Shown: piece after piece, positions 1 to 10,988 of the stretch
Numbering within the stretch: the stretch's first letter is position 1
How the letters are laid out: each line of letters starts with the position of its first letter
NCBI GenBank assembly: GCA_024867545.1
Contig: JANFNE010000027.1
Span: 682,001-746,000 of the forward strand
Source of the DNA: Phytopythium helicoides
Lineage: Eukaryota; Oomycota; Peronosporomycetes; Pythiales; Pythiaceae
Direction of reading: 5' to 3'
Length of the DNA stretch: 64,000 bases
Made by a program: the position numbers and the translations under genes
The notes under the pieces: generated by a model
Databases searched by the model: none
What the model was told of the DNA's origin: nothing
Seen by the model: the letters and a program-made list of their open reading frames with translations, nothing else

Positions 1-468
1 GTGGTCGGGATGACCATGTCAGTAGCCGGATGACCGTGGCTACTCCTGACAAGGATAGGAAGAAGACCAAAACGCGCGTGACGTGGGCAAGAATCCCTTG
101 AGGTTGTTCCTGACTGCAAGTTGGAACGCAGAACGTCGTCATGTAGGTCACAACCTAGCGGAGATCTTGTCGAAATACAGTCATAAAACGCAGCAAAAGC
201 TGTGAGTGTACAGGTGCGTGGCTGAAAAGGCTTGGACAAACTTATACTGTCGAACCCCTTCAACTATACTGTATGAAGTATACTCATGATAAAAGGTATA
301 CGTCCGTAACTTCAGTGCAAGCACTCACACCACCAGCATCGGTTCTACAGCAAGCTCCAGCTTTCAAGGCGCATGGTTGCGCGCAAATCGCTGTGGACGC
401 CGAGGAAGCGCAGCATCTAGTCTAGAGAGAAACGAAGCCTACCATCAATTCCTGGAAGAGCCCACCAG
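1..468. other. Non-coding flank, 3' side of first transporter
   Basis: No supported gene or repeat is visible. It lies downstream of the minus-strand transporter that ends at 469, so it should hold its 3' UTR and terminator, but I see no clear polyadenylation signal. Confidence 0.5.
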
Positions 469-2316
469 CTAGTCGCGATGACCGAGGAAGTCGCCGGCGA
501 CGGTCTCATCAGTGTTCTCAGCGATCACCTTCAGCGCCATGATGTCGTCATTAACGTTGCAGACGGTTGAGAGGCGATCTACCACGACATCCATCGCCAC
601 ATAAAGTGCCCACGTTGATGGGAGGTTGGCTGTCGAGAAGACTATCTGGTAAATGGTCCACATCATCGCAATTCCGCCACTTGGGATCGGAGGAGTTCCG
701 AAGCACGCAATTAATGTCAAGAAGTAGAGCATGACAATCCTTATAGCTGTGAGTTCGTCGCCGCTTCCCGAAGACTCGGCCACAAACACAATCCCAACTG
801 GATAATACCAGCCTGCCCCGGTGATGTTAGCCACCACACCGACTGAAATGACAAAGTTTGCCAGAGATTGAGAGCATACGCGAGCCTTCTGGATGCAGTC
901 GAGTGTGATTGGTGCTGTAGCCAGGGAAGATGCCGAACAGAAAGCAAACACATAAGACCGAATCATGAGTTTCATGTGCACGTACGGGTTGCATCGGGTG
1001 AAGAGAAAGTAGACAATGGGAACAACCACGAAAATCTGCATGACCAAAGCACAAAGTGCCGCCAGAGGATAGACGTACACGTCTGAAAGTTTGTTGAGTG
1101 CATCTTCGTTAGATGCAAATGCGCCAGCAATAATGAATACGATGGCAATTGGAGTCGCCCAGATAACCCACTCGATTGCCAAGAAAAATGTGTTGCGAAG
1201 CTGTAGGAGCACAACATAGAGGTAGTTGACTCGACGTGTCTTGTTGAAGAAGTTGCGACCAGCGATCGCTCCCATGACCATTGCAAACGTGATGACAGAT
1301 AGTAACTCGATGTTGTACATGGACTTGAAAACGTTTTCGGGAACGATGGTTGAGAGAATCGATAAAAGCTGTTCACTGACCCCAATTGTAGTATCCACAG
1401 GTGACGTTGTCTTGAAAGAGTCATTCACATCAATTATCCGAAGAGTCGAATTCGTGGTAAGCCCAGTCGGATCGCCGCTGCATGCCAGCGTTCCGTTACT
1501 CTTCATCTCGAGTGAGAGTCCATTGCCGCACACGAGTCCCATTGCTGCCTCTGTGTTTACCTCATATATCTGGTGCCGAAACAACGGTCGGAAGAGCAGC
1601 GCGATCAGGAGACCCGAGAGGCTTGCTGTAGCTGCCTCCGTGAAAAACACCTTGAATGTCTGGATGCCAACGGCTGAGGCCTTGCCGACAAACACGATAT
1701 CACCGATGGCTACTGCTACTGAGCAGAACACATAGGGCACCACAAGTGACTTGATGGCTCGAAGAAAGAGTGTGCCAGGCAACGAAATCCAGTCTGCCAC
1801 CACTGTCGACACCTTGAGATAGCTTAGCAGGATGCCGAGAGCGATGCCAACCACAGCACCAACGATGATGTACGGCATCGAGACGTTTACAGCGGGTCGT
1901 GTCCCCTTGAAAGCCTCGACTGCGTCTTGGCTGTCGCGTTCCATGATCGTAATGAATGGGTTCGAGGCTCGGGCCGTGGTGTACTCGTTCAGATCACCCC
2001 TTTCGCTGCTGCTACCACCGGCGGAAAGCATGGTCTCATCATCACCGCTTTCACGGGTGAATTTGCATCCGCGATTACTGGTAAAGTTGGTGCGTGGGCT
2101 ACTGCTTGAAGAGATCCTTGGTTCTTGGAGTCGAGCAGAGATATTCGCTCGTGATTCGTTCGCGGTCGATGCATTGAATGCAATAGCTGGTAGCTGGTGT
2201 TCGCGAGAAAAATGCGGTGGGGTCGCTGAGTACGCCCATCCTTGACGTAGCGTTCGCTGCTGGTCATCGTCGAGGAGAATGAGCCCCTTTGGAGCAGACG
2301 AGCGCTGCATGGCCAC
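469..2316 (-). CDS. SLC1/DAACS-family amino-acid or dicarboxylate symporter, paralogue 1
   Basis: A 615-residue membrane carrier with a Ser/Thr-rich cytosolic N-terminal tail (about 1-140) and a hydrophobic SLC1 core (about 145-600). Family landmarks are visible: a serine-rich HP1-like segment (SASSLATAPIT), a TM7-like NITGA, an HP2-like GTPPIPSGG, and a TM8 segment DRLSTVCNVNDD near 579-590. SLC1 proteins use ion gradients to import glutamate, aspartate, C4-dicarboxylates or neutral amino acids. Two departures matter: the usual NMDGT of TM7 reads NITGA, and the TM8 arginine that pairs with the substrate side-chain carboxylate is Ser here. The second in-frame Met (at 2310) matches the start of the paralogue at 4988 and is an equally good start. 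The gene is divergent from that paralogue. Family call firm; substrate not determined. Confidence 0.9.
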   Translation of the reverse strand: MAMQRSSAPKGLILLDDDQQRTLRQGWAYSATPPHFSREHQLPAIAFNASTANESRANISARLQEPRISSSSSPRTNFTSNRGCKFTRESGDDETMLSAGGSSSERGDLNEYTTARASNPFITIMERDSQDAVEAFKGTRPAVNVSMPYIIVGAVVGIALGILLSYLKVSTVVADWISLPGTLFLRAIKSLVVPYVFCSVAVAIGDIVFVGKASAVGIQTFKVFFTEAATASLSGLLIALLFRPLFRHQIYEVNTEAAMGLVCGNGLSLEMKSNGTLACSGDPTGLTTNSTLRIIDVNDSFKTTSPVDTTIGVSEQLLSILSTIVPENVFKSMYNIELLSVITFAMVMGAIAGRNFFNKTRRVNYLYVVLLQLRNTFFLAIEWVIWATPIAIVFIIAGAFASNEDALNKLSDVYVYPLAALCALVMQIFVVVPIVYFLFTRCNPYVHMKLMIRSYVFAFCSASSLATAPITLDCIQKARVCSQSLANFVISVGVVANITGAGWYYPVGIVFVAESSGSGDELTAIRIVMLYFLTLIACFGTPPIPSGGIAMMWTIYQIVFSTANLPSTWALYVAMDVVVDRLSTVCNVNDDIMALKVIAENTDETVAGDFLGHRD

Positions 2317-3951
2317 TCAAAAGGATTGAAGCAACTTCTCAGCTAGACGGCGAAATATCGAGTGCGGCGGAGGGACAAGTTTAGAGCAGATCGGACATGG
2401 CAGATTCATCTTGCGCTCGAGAGTGAATTGCACAGAGCTATGCGATGTGCTGTTCGGGTGATGCTCCGCCAAGTTGGCGTGATGGCGGACATCAGGTCCT
2501 TTCTGCTACGCTAGCTCCATCATCCTCTATGATAAGGACCTAGAATCTTGGAGGTCTTGGAGCTTTGAACTCGAATCACTCTGCCGAGAGGAACAGACTG
2601 TCTGTATCGAAAGGCTCATTGAACCAAGATGCACAGATCCGGTGTGCCGTTGTAGTAGCAACGATTAGTGGCTCTAGCAGTCCGTTTGAGCCGTAGACAG
2701 TGCTGCTGCAGCATTTGTTGATCCACTTCAAGAGTCAAATCGAGCTTTGCACACAGGCTCGAATGCAAAGCATGGACGGCGGGTGATATGACGAGCAGAG
2801 ATGTCCAAGTCAAATTTGCCGACAAGGAATCAGTATAGCATGGTGTGCGGAGCCAATCGTCGAAATCGGATCATCGATTCGTATGTATTTGCAGAAATGG
2901 ATACCATTGACCAGCAAGGTACCGCAGAGTTCGGGGTACATGCATGCGCTCTACCCGAGCCGATCTTGATAGTCGCTCACTCAAGTCGTTCGTTCTCGTT
3001 CGAGCTAGGCACTAGCCGGTTCACGAGTTGCTCCACTCGGAAGGTGAAGCGAATCTGGTATATGAGTAGCAAGATGTGCAGCCCAGCAGCAGCGTTTTCC
3101 GTCCTCCCACAAAGCAACAAAGCAAATACGGCATGCCAAAATGCCCCCAAGTCGGTCTTCTACTCGTGCCGCTGTTCGGACTCGCCAAAGCACAGCAGAG
3201 TCCGCTTCGGTCGCAACGTTTTCGCTGCACAGTACTTCGCTAACCACAAGCACAAAAAGTCCAGTAGCGCATCATGTACTCGTGGAATACTGCTGTGGTC
3301 TGTCGACATGACCAGCGAGAGCGTTCGCGGTGGACACTATCGGGTTGTGCGCGTGGCTCCCAACTTCTTGATACCGCACGTCAAGACTGGACCATCACTA
3401 CGTATCGCATCCCAAGTCTCTTCACCGCCCGCCGATTCCAGGTAAGCCCAGCTGGTGATATTCCTGAAAAATATTGGTGGCCGACACCTCGCAGTCCCTA
3501 TGGAGCTTGCAGTCTCTCCTCGAAGCTTTTGAGCCATGCGGCACCGCCAGGCGATAGAGTTCTGGCCCAGAGCCTCTGGAACCAAGTGCGACGGTTTACA
3601 ATACAGACGGGAAGCGCGACACCCCTGACGCCTACCAGATCGATTCGTAAATACGTCCACATGGTGGTAGCGTTCGCCAGGCAATCGCCCGTACTCGAAG
3701 GTATCCTCAAGATCAGGATTGGGGCGTATGATAGTGGCTGCCTGTTACTTACTTGAGACGTGAAGCTCTGCGCTTCGGGTTGATGTAGAGGTGGATGTTC
3801 CGACGTGGACGGCGCGAACACTTCGCCTATCCAGCCGAGGGCACCGTATCCTGGCGAGTCTATCCTCGCTGGCGATCGAGGCTTGTGGGTCTGTCAGCTT
3901 CTTCCTCACAACGAAATTTGACAGCACCGACGCGCATCAGCAGCAGCATTC
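2317..3951. other. 1.6-kb intergenic stretch between divergent genes
   Basis: It holds the upstream regions of the minus-strand transporter and of the small zinc-ribbon gene. The longest open frame (2801-3445, 214 codons) has no recognisable domain, and frames on both strands overlap it, so I do not call it a gene. Confidence 0.45.
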
Positions 3952-4503
3952 ATGCCATTCACTCTGCACATGCCAGAGCGCCCGCAGTCGCTGGTACAGC
4001 AGCTCAAGAAGCGCCTAGGCGTCAACAAGCCTAGCGAGGTAGCGCAACTCAAGCCCGTGGCACTCGCTGGCGCAAGCAACCAGTTCCGCGGACACTCGCA
4101 GCTCTGCAGCGCATTCGCGGCCAAGAAGTGCGTTCCTCCTACCATGCAGCTCTCGCCGGGATTGGACCAAGGCGCCGAGTGCAACTACATCCTAATGACT
4201 GGGGAGCCCGAGGCGCCTCGCCACACTACCAGCAGCAGCACCAGCAGGCCGCAGACACGAATGTGCCGCATGTGCGCTCAGGAGTTCCTGCCGTCGCACG
4301 CGATTGCGCAGCGGTACCCGGACTTTTGCTCGCTCGACTGCAAGTCGGCGTTCCTGCTAGGCGCCAACGTGTACGGGCGAGCAACGGGAGAGAGCGAGGC
4401 CAGCGCCGTGCCAAGTGGCTCGGACCCGGCCAACGAAAGCCGACCGAGTCAGGTAGCGAGCAGTAGAGTTGGGGCGCGAGATGATGAGTGTGCACAGTAC
4501 TAG
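3952..4503 (+). CDS. Small protein with a C-terminal treble-clef/zinc-ribbon-like motif
   Basis: 183 residues. The N-terminal part is basic and Gln-rich. Around residues 104-130 two cysteine pairs are spaced as CxxC (CRMC) and CxxxC (CSLDC) about 20 residues apart, with nearby His and Phe, which looks like a four-cysteine zinc-binding unit. The C-terminal 50 residues are Ser/Ala-rich and probably disordered. It sits between the two divergent SLC1 paralogues and ends about 480 bp before the second. I do not recognise a named family; the zinc-binding role is inferred only from cysteine spacing. Single exon; start is the first Met of the frame. Confidence 0.6.
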   Translation: MPFTLHMPERPQSLVQQLKKRLGVNKPSEVAQLKPVALAGASNQFRGHSQLCSAFAAKKCVPPTMQLSPGLDQGAECNYILMTGEPEAPRHTTSSSTSRPQTRMCRMCAQEFLPSHAIAQRYPDFCSLDCKSAFLLGANVYGRATGESEASAVPSGSDPANESRPSQVASSRVGARDDECAQY

Positions 4504-4987
4504 AAATGGTTTATCCTGCGGCGGTCGATGGCATGGTCTTGACATTCAGCTCAGTCCACAACGGGCGTGCGTGCGCCGGGCATCCCCTTCAAGAAGCGCG
4601 TAGAGCTCGAGCGGACGCTGCCGCCGGACGCGATCGAGTGTGTGTGAACCAAACCATCACGCTGGCGAGTCAGATGCGCTGACAGCGTTGCGTATCCCTC
4701 TCGATAGCGTCAATGGCGAGGGGAGACCGTGATTGCTAGACGCACGAGACGCATGTCGAGGTCGGTAAACCGGAGGGTGATGCGGTGTGGGACCGAGGTG
4801 AAGATGTGGTGCCACGGTGGATCGCGCCGCGAGATGAGCCACCACGCGCGACTTGCAAGCTGTATGGGTCCCCCAGCTCGATGCCGACTCCTTTCCCACG
4901 GTCTCACATGCTTGGTGTCCGGCCCACTCCTCGTCTGCATTTACGTTTTCTTCTCCGAGCAGCAAGACTCGAGGACTTGTAGCCCCC
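4504..4987. other. Upstream region of second SLC1 gene
   Basis: No gene supported. An in-frame upstream extension from 4853 adds 45 residues, but these are not matched in the paralogue, so this stretch is treated as promoter and 5' UTR. Confidence 0.45.
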
Positions 4988-6874
4988 ATGCAGCGATCGC
5001 AAGGGCCTCATGGGCTCATCTTGCTGGACGATGAGCAGCAGCGAGCGCTGCGGCGGGAGCAGCACACGCCGGGCTATAGCCAAGGGCGTCCGTCCTTCGG
5101 CTTCACGCCCCTGAATCATCCGACGAATGAGAGGCAGCAGAGACCAGTGCTTTCGGTCGACACGACGCTCACCAACACCTCTCGGCTGTCGGGGACAGCT
5201 CGCCAGCGCGGACCCAGCGCAGGGAGCTACCCGTCCACTGGAAGCCCTCGCACCAACTTCACGGGCGGAGTAGGCAAGCCGCACTACAGTCAGGACAGCG
5301 GGGAGGTAGCGACTACCATGTCCGGAGGAGCCAGCGCCTACGCTACTCCAAGTGAGTACTCGATGCTGCGAGGGTCCAATCCGTTCATCACGATCGAGGA
5401 GCGCGAGAACCAAGACGCTATCGAGGCCTTCGCGGGAGCTCGACCCGCCGTCAGGGTCTCGGTGTTATTCATCATCATTGGTGCTGTGGTCGGCGTCGTG
5501 CTGGGTATTGTGCTCAGCGCTATCAAGGTCTCAGATGTGATCGCCGACTGGGTCGCTCTGCCTGGCACGCTGTTCCTCCGAGCTATCAAGTCGCTTGTCG
5601 TGCCCTATGTGTTCTGCTCGGTCGCAGTCGCCATTGGTGACATTGTGTTCGTCGGAAAGGTGTCGGCCGTGGGTTTTCAGACGTTCAAGGTTTTCTTGAC
5701 CGAGTCCTCGACGTCAAGTCTGGCTGGACTCGCTGTTGCTCTGCTTTTTCGGCCTCTGTTCCGGGCCAGCTCGTACACGACGAGCACAGCAGACCCAATG
5801 GGTTTTGTCTGCGGCAACGGCCTCGCATTGGCGATGCAAACCAATGGTACGCTCGCGTGCACGGCGGACCCGGGAGCGCTCGACTCAAACTCGACGTTCC
5901 AGATTGACGACGTGAACGACGTGTTCACGACGAGTGACTCGAGCGTCGACACGACCATCGGACTCAGCGACCAGCTGCTGTCGATTCTTACTACCATCGT
6001 GCCCGAAAACATCTTTGAGTCCATGTACAACATCGAGCTGTTGTCCGTCATCACATTTGCAATGGTCATGGGGGCGATCGCTGGCCGCAACTTCTTCAAC
6101 AAAACACGACGAGTCAACTACCTCTACACGGTGCTCCTGCAGCTTCGCAACACCTTCTTCCTCGCCATCGAATGGGTCATCTGGGCCACCCCCATCGCCA
6201 TCGTGTTCATCATCGGCGGTGCCTTCGCATCCAACCAGGACGCACTCAGCAAGGTCTCGGACGTCTACATGTACCCGATCGCCGCGTTCTGTGGACTCGT
6301 CGTGCAGATGTTCGTGGTCGTGCCGGCCGTGTACTTCATCTTCACGAGATGCAACCCGTACAGCCACATGCAGCACATGGTGCGCGCGTATGTGTTCGCG
6401 TTCTGCTCTGCTTCTTCACTGGCGACAGCCCCCATTACGCTTGGTTGCATCCAGAAGGCTCGTGTGAGCTCTCAGTCGCTGTCGAACTTTGTCGTGTCGG
6501 TCGGTGTGGTGGCGAACCTGACGGGTGCTGGGTGGTATTTCCCCATCGGCATCGTCTTTATGGCCGAGTCGTCGGGGAATGGCGACGAGTTGACAGTAGC
6601 GAGGATCATCGCGCTCTACTTCCTGACGCTCATTGCATGTTGGGGCACACCTCCAATCCCAAGCGGTGGCATCGCCATGATGTCGACCATCTACCAGACG
6701 GTCTTCTCGACCAGCGGCGTGCCTTCTACGTGGGCTCTGTACGTGGCGATGGACGTGATCGCCGACCGCTTCGTGACGGTCTGCAACGTGAACGACGACA
6801 TCATGGCCCTCAAGGTGATCGCCGAGAACACGGACGAGACCATCGCAGCCGACAAGCTCGGCCGCCGCGAGTGA
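4988..6874 (+). CDS. SLC1/DAACS-family symporter, paralogue 2
   Basis: 628 residues from the Met at 4988, chosen because its first residues (MQRSQGPHGLILLDDEQQR) align with the start of paralogue 1. The hydrophobic core is closely similar, including the HP1-like SASSLATAPIT, TM7-like NLTGAGWYFP, HP2-like GTPPIPSGGIAMM and TM8 segment DRFVTVCNVNDD. In TM8 the conserved Thr, Asn and Asp of the family are kept, but the arginine that recognises acidic substrates is Val (Ser in paralogue 1). The cytosolic N-terminal tail has diverged much more than the core. It is divergent from paralogue 1 with the zinc-ribbon gene between them, and SSU72 starts 158 bp downstream. It most likely sits in the plasma membrane; substrate unknown. 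Confidence 0.9.
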   Translation: MQRSQGPHGLILLDDEQQRALRREQHTPGYSQGRPSFGFTPLNHPTNERQQRPVLSVDTTLTNTSRLSGTARQRGPSAGSYPSTGSPRTNFTGGVGKPHYSQDSGEVATTMSGGASAYATPSEYSMLRGSNPFITIEERENQDAIEAFAGARPAVRVSVLFIIIGAVVGVVLGIVLSAIKVSDVIADWVALPGTLFLRAIKSLVVPYVFCSVAVAIGDIVFVGKVSAVGFQTFKVFLTESSTSSLAGLAVALLFRPLFRASSYTTSTADPMGFVCGNGLALAMQTNGTLACTADPGALDSNSTFQIDDVNDVFTTSDSSVDTTIGLSDQLLSILTTIVPENIFESMYNIELLSVITFAMVMGAIAGRNFFNKTRRVNYLYTVLLQLRNTFFLAIEWVIWATPIAIVFIIGGAFASNQDALSKVSDVYMYPIAAFCGLVVQMFVVVPAVYFIFTRCNPYSHMQHMVRAYVFAFCSASSLATAPITLGCIQKARVSSQSLSNFVVSVGVVANLTGAGWYFPIGIVFMAESSGNGDELTVARIIALYFLTLIACWGTPPIPSGGIAMMSTIYQTVFSTSGVPSTWALYVAMDVIADRFVTVCNVNDDIMALKVIAENTDETIAADKLGRRE

Positions 6875-7032
6875 GTGATCCCGTAGCGCGTAGAATGCAT
6901 TCGATCAATCCAAAGCTCATGTTGAAGTGCGTTTCGCGTGGTCCACACCCCTCCCCCCTGTCCTGCGTCATATGCCGTGTCGGCGTGCGGCCGAGTCGCC
7001 CATTGCATTTATTTTTTTTTCCCATTTCCGAG

Positions 7033-7779
7033 ATGGCGCGGCCCATGTTCGCCATGATCTGCGCCAACAACGTGAACCGCAGCACGGAGGCGCACGACCA
7101 CCTGCACGCGGCGGGCCTGCGCGTCTGCTCGTTCGGCGCGGGCAACAAGGTTCGCTTCCCGGGTCCGTCGCGCTACGACCCGCGCATCTTCGAGTTCTAC
7201 ACGCCCTACGAGGCCATGTACCAGCAGCTCAAGGCCGAGAACCCCGAGCTGTGCGTCGTCTGCGGTTTTGTGGCGAGGAAAAGAGGGAGCGGGAGGTGCT
7301 GATGGGACGTGGGAGCAGGTTCCGCCGTAATGGCGTGCTCGCCATGCTCGAGAGGGACATCCTGACCAAGAAGGCGCCGCAGAAGTGGCAGGACCTCGGA
7401 GAGAAGGACCTGCACGGGCTGGACGTCGTGCTCTGCTTCGACGACCGCATCTTTGAGATCGTGCTAGAGGACCTGCAGCTGCGCCCCTGCGCCTCCGGAG
7501 ACTGGCGACCGCTGCACTTGCTCTGCCTAGACACCAAGGACACGCCAGAGCACGCCAAGATTGGCGGATCGCTCGCGCTCGAGCTCTGCCAGGCGGTGCG
7601 TCTCTAGTTGATCGATCGCTTGCTTGATTTTTTTTTTTCCTGACCGGTGGCTGATGCTTGTCTGCCGACAGATCGACAAGCTGCCAGACCTCAACGAAGG
7701 AGACGCGCTCGTGCGCGTCATCCAGGCGTTCGAGGAGCGCCACAAGCTGCACCTCGTCTACTCGCTGCTGCACATCTAG
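7033..7779 (+). CDS. SSU72: SSU72-type RNA polymerase II CTD phosphatase, 3 exons
   Basis: Exons 7033-7250, 7319-7595 and 7672-7779 join to a 200-residue protein (human SSU72 is 194). Introns are 68 and 76 nt, start GTGCGT and end CAG; the second has a run of T before the acceptor. The N-terminus has the low-molecular-weight phosphatase loop CANNVNRS (Cys10, Arg16: CX5RS). The body follows the family: SFGAGNKVRFPGP, FYTPYEAMY, RNGVLAMLERD, CFDDRIFE and a C-terminal FEERHKLHLVYSLLHI. SSU72 removes Ser5 (and Ser7) phosphate from the polymerase II tail and works with the cleavage-polyadenylation machinery in the nucleus. It is convergent with MCM9; the stop codons are 48 bp apart. Confidence 0.93.
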
Positions 7780-7827
7780 ACCAATTGGATGACTTCTTAC
7801 AACACGCATTTGCATTTCACTGCTCTA

Positions 7828-10804
7828 TTATCCCTGCGATCGCCACCTGCTTGTGATCGACTGGTGCGCCTCCGCTTGCTGACTCCACTTGCCAAAGTCG
7901 AACCGTGGCCGGCTGCCAGCTATCTGGGACGCCTGCGACTCCTGCTGCTGCAGGTGCTGCTGCTGAGAGGCATCATTCAACGCAGCGTCTTCCCACGCTC
8001 GGTGGCGATTCCTGTAATAGTCATCGTTCCCGCCAGTGTCGTCCTCGTCCTCGTCCTCATCCAGATCGACTTGCGACTCAGCCATGACTGGAACGCTGCG
8101 TTGGCTCCATGTTTGCTTCTGCGACGGAGGAGGGGCGACATACCCACTCGCCCATGCGCCTTGGCGAGGCCGTTGACTTGGACGCTCTTGTTGACTGAGG
8201 TCTTCACGCTGACTCCACCGCTTGACACCAACGTTCGAGTTGTTGCTAAACCGCTGAGCCCACGGTCTATTGGTCTCTTCGGACGCGGGAACGTGAGCTT
8301 CAGTTTCTTCACGATGCTCGTATCTACTTCTGCTCCGCCATGATGATGGGCTCTGCGTGGGCTTTTGGCTCGTAGAAGATACCGTGCGCAGCTCCGACAG
8401 ACCTAGGTACTCGAGCACAAGTTTTTCCTGTAGTGCGTATTCAGATGCGGGGTCCTCGGCAAAATCCGAGTGCAGCACTGACTCGAGTCCACCGCCCAAG
8501 AGCTGCGAGTACCCGTCGGTCGCCTTACTCACTTCCATAATAAATACCGCAACAACTGCATCCGTGACACAAACGTCTTCGTGCCACATCAGTCGTGCAT
8601 GTGCTTGAGAAAGGCGAGTGAGGCTCTCAAGCAATCGGATCGTAGTTCGCGCGGCGCTTCGACCATCCGACGCGCGCTGCATCTGGTAGTAGCGCTGTAG
8701 AATGAGCATGGCTTCGCGAGTCAGCTGAGGCAGGTACTTCTCCTTGACGTAGCAAATGTACGCCTGCAATTTCGGGATCGACCACAGTAGGTCATCTGCC
8801 ATCTTCCCAGGCATCGGCGGCCCTGAAGTACTCCGCTGCGACTGGGATACTGCTGCCTGCGATCGGTTTTGAGAGCCCAGCAAGTTGAATGATGGGCTAG
8901 TATGATCTTCATCTTCGTCTTTTGTGCTTTCAAATGCACCATCGTCTTCTTTGGGAGCCGTCGACTGCTTCAGGATAAAGGACGACACAACCTGGTCCCA
9001 GGAAGGGCTCATGCGGTCCAGCAGGACAAGAATCAAGTCAAAGCGACTGAGTAGCGGACTCGCGATTGATGTATTGACCGAAACGTCAGCATTCGGGTCA
9101 TACCGGCCCTTGGGATTCGTCACGGCAAAGATGGTCGTCCGAGCGTTGAGCTTGCACACAAGTCCTGCCTTAGCAACACTCAGTGTTTGCTGCTCCATTG
9201 CTTCGTGAATGGAAGTGCGGTCGTTGCTGCGGATACTGCTGAATTCGTCAATACAGCAGATTCCTCGGTCCGCTAGAACGAGTGCACCGGCCTCGAGCAT
9301 CCACTCACTTCCATCCTTGACAGCTGTGCAGGTGAGCCCAGCACTTGTGGTACCAATGCCCGTCGTGAGAACAGATCGTGGGCTCAACTCTGCGGTGAAT
9401 CGCAAAAACTGCGACTTTCCGGTGCCTGGGTCACCAATGAGTAGCATGTGCGGTTCCCCGCGGGTCTTCATCCCAGTCTCGTCCACATGTGAGCAACCAC
9501 CGATGACTGTCAGCGCAACTCCAAGTTTGACAATGAAAAGCCCGTAGACTTTTGGGCAGATACTTGCAATGATCTCGTTGCGCCCGCGCATGGGATCGGC
9601 CTCGTGAAACTTCCAGAACTGCGCAAACTCGTTCTTCAGCTCCTCTGTGACCAAAACCTGCGCCGAAGTTGCGTTTTTGATGCGAATACTATTGGCTTTG
9701 ACGATCGTCTCGAGGTCGCAGCGTACGCCTTTGACAACCGGCTGCCAGCACCGCATGAGAATGCCGACGACAACGACTTGGTCACCAGCCTTGACCGAGT
9801 CCACCAGGTCGTCTTCGAGTACGACGAGGATCGAGCGCGGGATCGAGCCAACGCCAAGCTTGGACGCTTGCTCCTGGATCTTTATCACTTGGTGGTCTGA
9901 CACGACCTGCGAGCCGTTGACGATGTCAAACTGCGTCGACCGACACGGCTTGCCGCCGCTTTCCGATGGGCACACTTTCTGGAGCATCACAAGCAAATAT
10001 CAGCACTGCGTTAACCATCATGAGTCTTGTGATGCCTTGCACACCGGAATCTCGAGCACGTTTCCCTGCTCTGGGTCGGACTTGACGAGGAACCGGTAGC
10101 CGCAGCGCGCGCTGGCGCACTGGTACTCCCTCGACGTCTCCTGCATCTTGATCTGCTCCACCATAAAGTTCGTCTCGTTAGCCACCACGGGAGTTGAACG
10201 CACGTCGAGAAACACGCGCCATTCCGGTGCGCACGACGGTGCCTGCGATCTGGATGAGCTGCTTGACGTCGTTGGAGCGCACGGCGCTGATGCCGGGCTT
10301 GCGCAGCCCTCCGACGGGCGGCAGGTGCTCGACGCGCACCTTGAGCTTCTGCCTGGCGCGCAGCGGCACGCTCACGGCCGCGGACACGTCGGCGAGTCCT
10401 CCTTTCTCCTCTCCGGACGCGCTGGCGACCTCCTCGGCCAGCGCGGCGTGGAAGAGCGGCAGGAGCTGGTCGGGGTGGCGGAAGAGCAGGCTGGCGAGGC
10501 TCGGGCTGGCGTCCAGCAGCCGCTGCGCGCAGATGCGCAGCGAGTACGCGAAGCTCTGCTGGCTCTGCTGTCCCTGCGGGTCGCGCCGCGCGGCCAGGGG
10601 CGTCGCCGCGAGACTGGCGCGCAGCTGCCGCAGCTCCGGCGCGTAGCTCTGCCGCAAGAAGCGCGCGAAGGCCGCGCGGTAGCCCGGCGCGCGCGCGTCG
10701 AAGCCCGCAGCGGACCCGTCGGCCTCTGCGTCGCCTGCCGCCCCGTCGGCCGCGCCCACGCCCGCACGTCGGGGCAGCGCGCGGCGGCGGCGGCGGAACC
10801 CCAT
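7828..10804 (-). CDS. MCM9: MCM9 DNA helicase, 3 exons
   Basis: Exon 1 is 10804-10214, exon 2 is 10152-10045 and exon 3 is 9978-7828 (197 + 36 + 716 = 949 residues). The introns are 61 nt (with a CTAAC branch-like motif) and 66 nt. The N-terminal MCM fold ends in an OB region (GTVVRTGMAR) and a zinc site with paired cysteines that spans exons 2 and 3. The AAA+ core shows Walker A GDPGTGKS, Walker B CCIDEF, sensor TNPKGRYDP and arginine finger SPLLSRFD. The DRTSIHEAMEQQT and GLVCKLN stretches are typical of MCM9 rather than MCM2-7. MCM9 acts with MCM8 in homologous recombination and fork repair. A long Gln/Ser-rich disordered C-terminal tail follows, as in animal MCM9. Start: the Met at 10804; an upstream in-frame Met at 10852 is possible. 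Head to head with the kinase gene. Confidence 0.92.
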
Positions 10805-10988
10805 GATGGCCTTTCTCGAGGGGAAACGTGGATTTACCCGTGGATTTACCAAATAGCAAAACGAGCAAAACGTATGGGGAGGTGAGGCGTTACCGCCGCG
10901 AGAGGTGGGATAACGGACGATAAATCAAGCGCTGGGCGAAGCGGCACGCGGCGACGGCACGCGGTGACGGCGCAGTCCCCGACGCGCC
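10805..10988. promoter_or_regulatory. Shared divergent promoter of MCM9 and the kinase
   Basis: Only 184 bp separate the two start codons, which lie on opposite strands, so both promoters must be inside or overlap the genes. I see no TATA box. Confidence 0.55.

Noticed and set aside
2801..3445. 214-codon frame in the first intergenic region
   Set aside because: No domain, no homologous copy in the window, and overlapping frames on the other strand.
10178..10852. N-terminal MCM9 frame as a separate gene, or as a frameshift
   Set aside because: A 61-nt GT-AG intron (10213-10153) with a branch-like CTAAC joins the frames and restores the expected OB-fold and zinc-site order.
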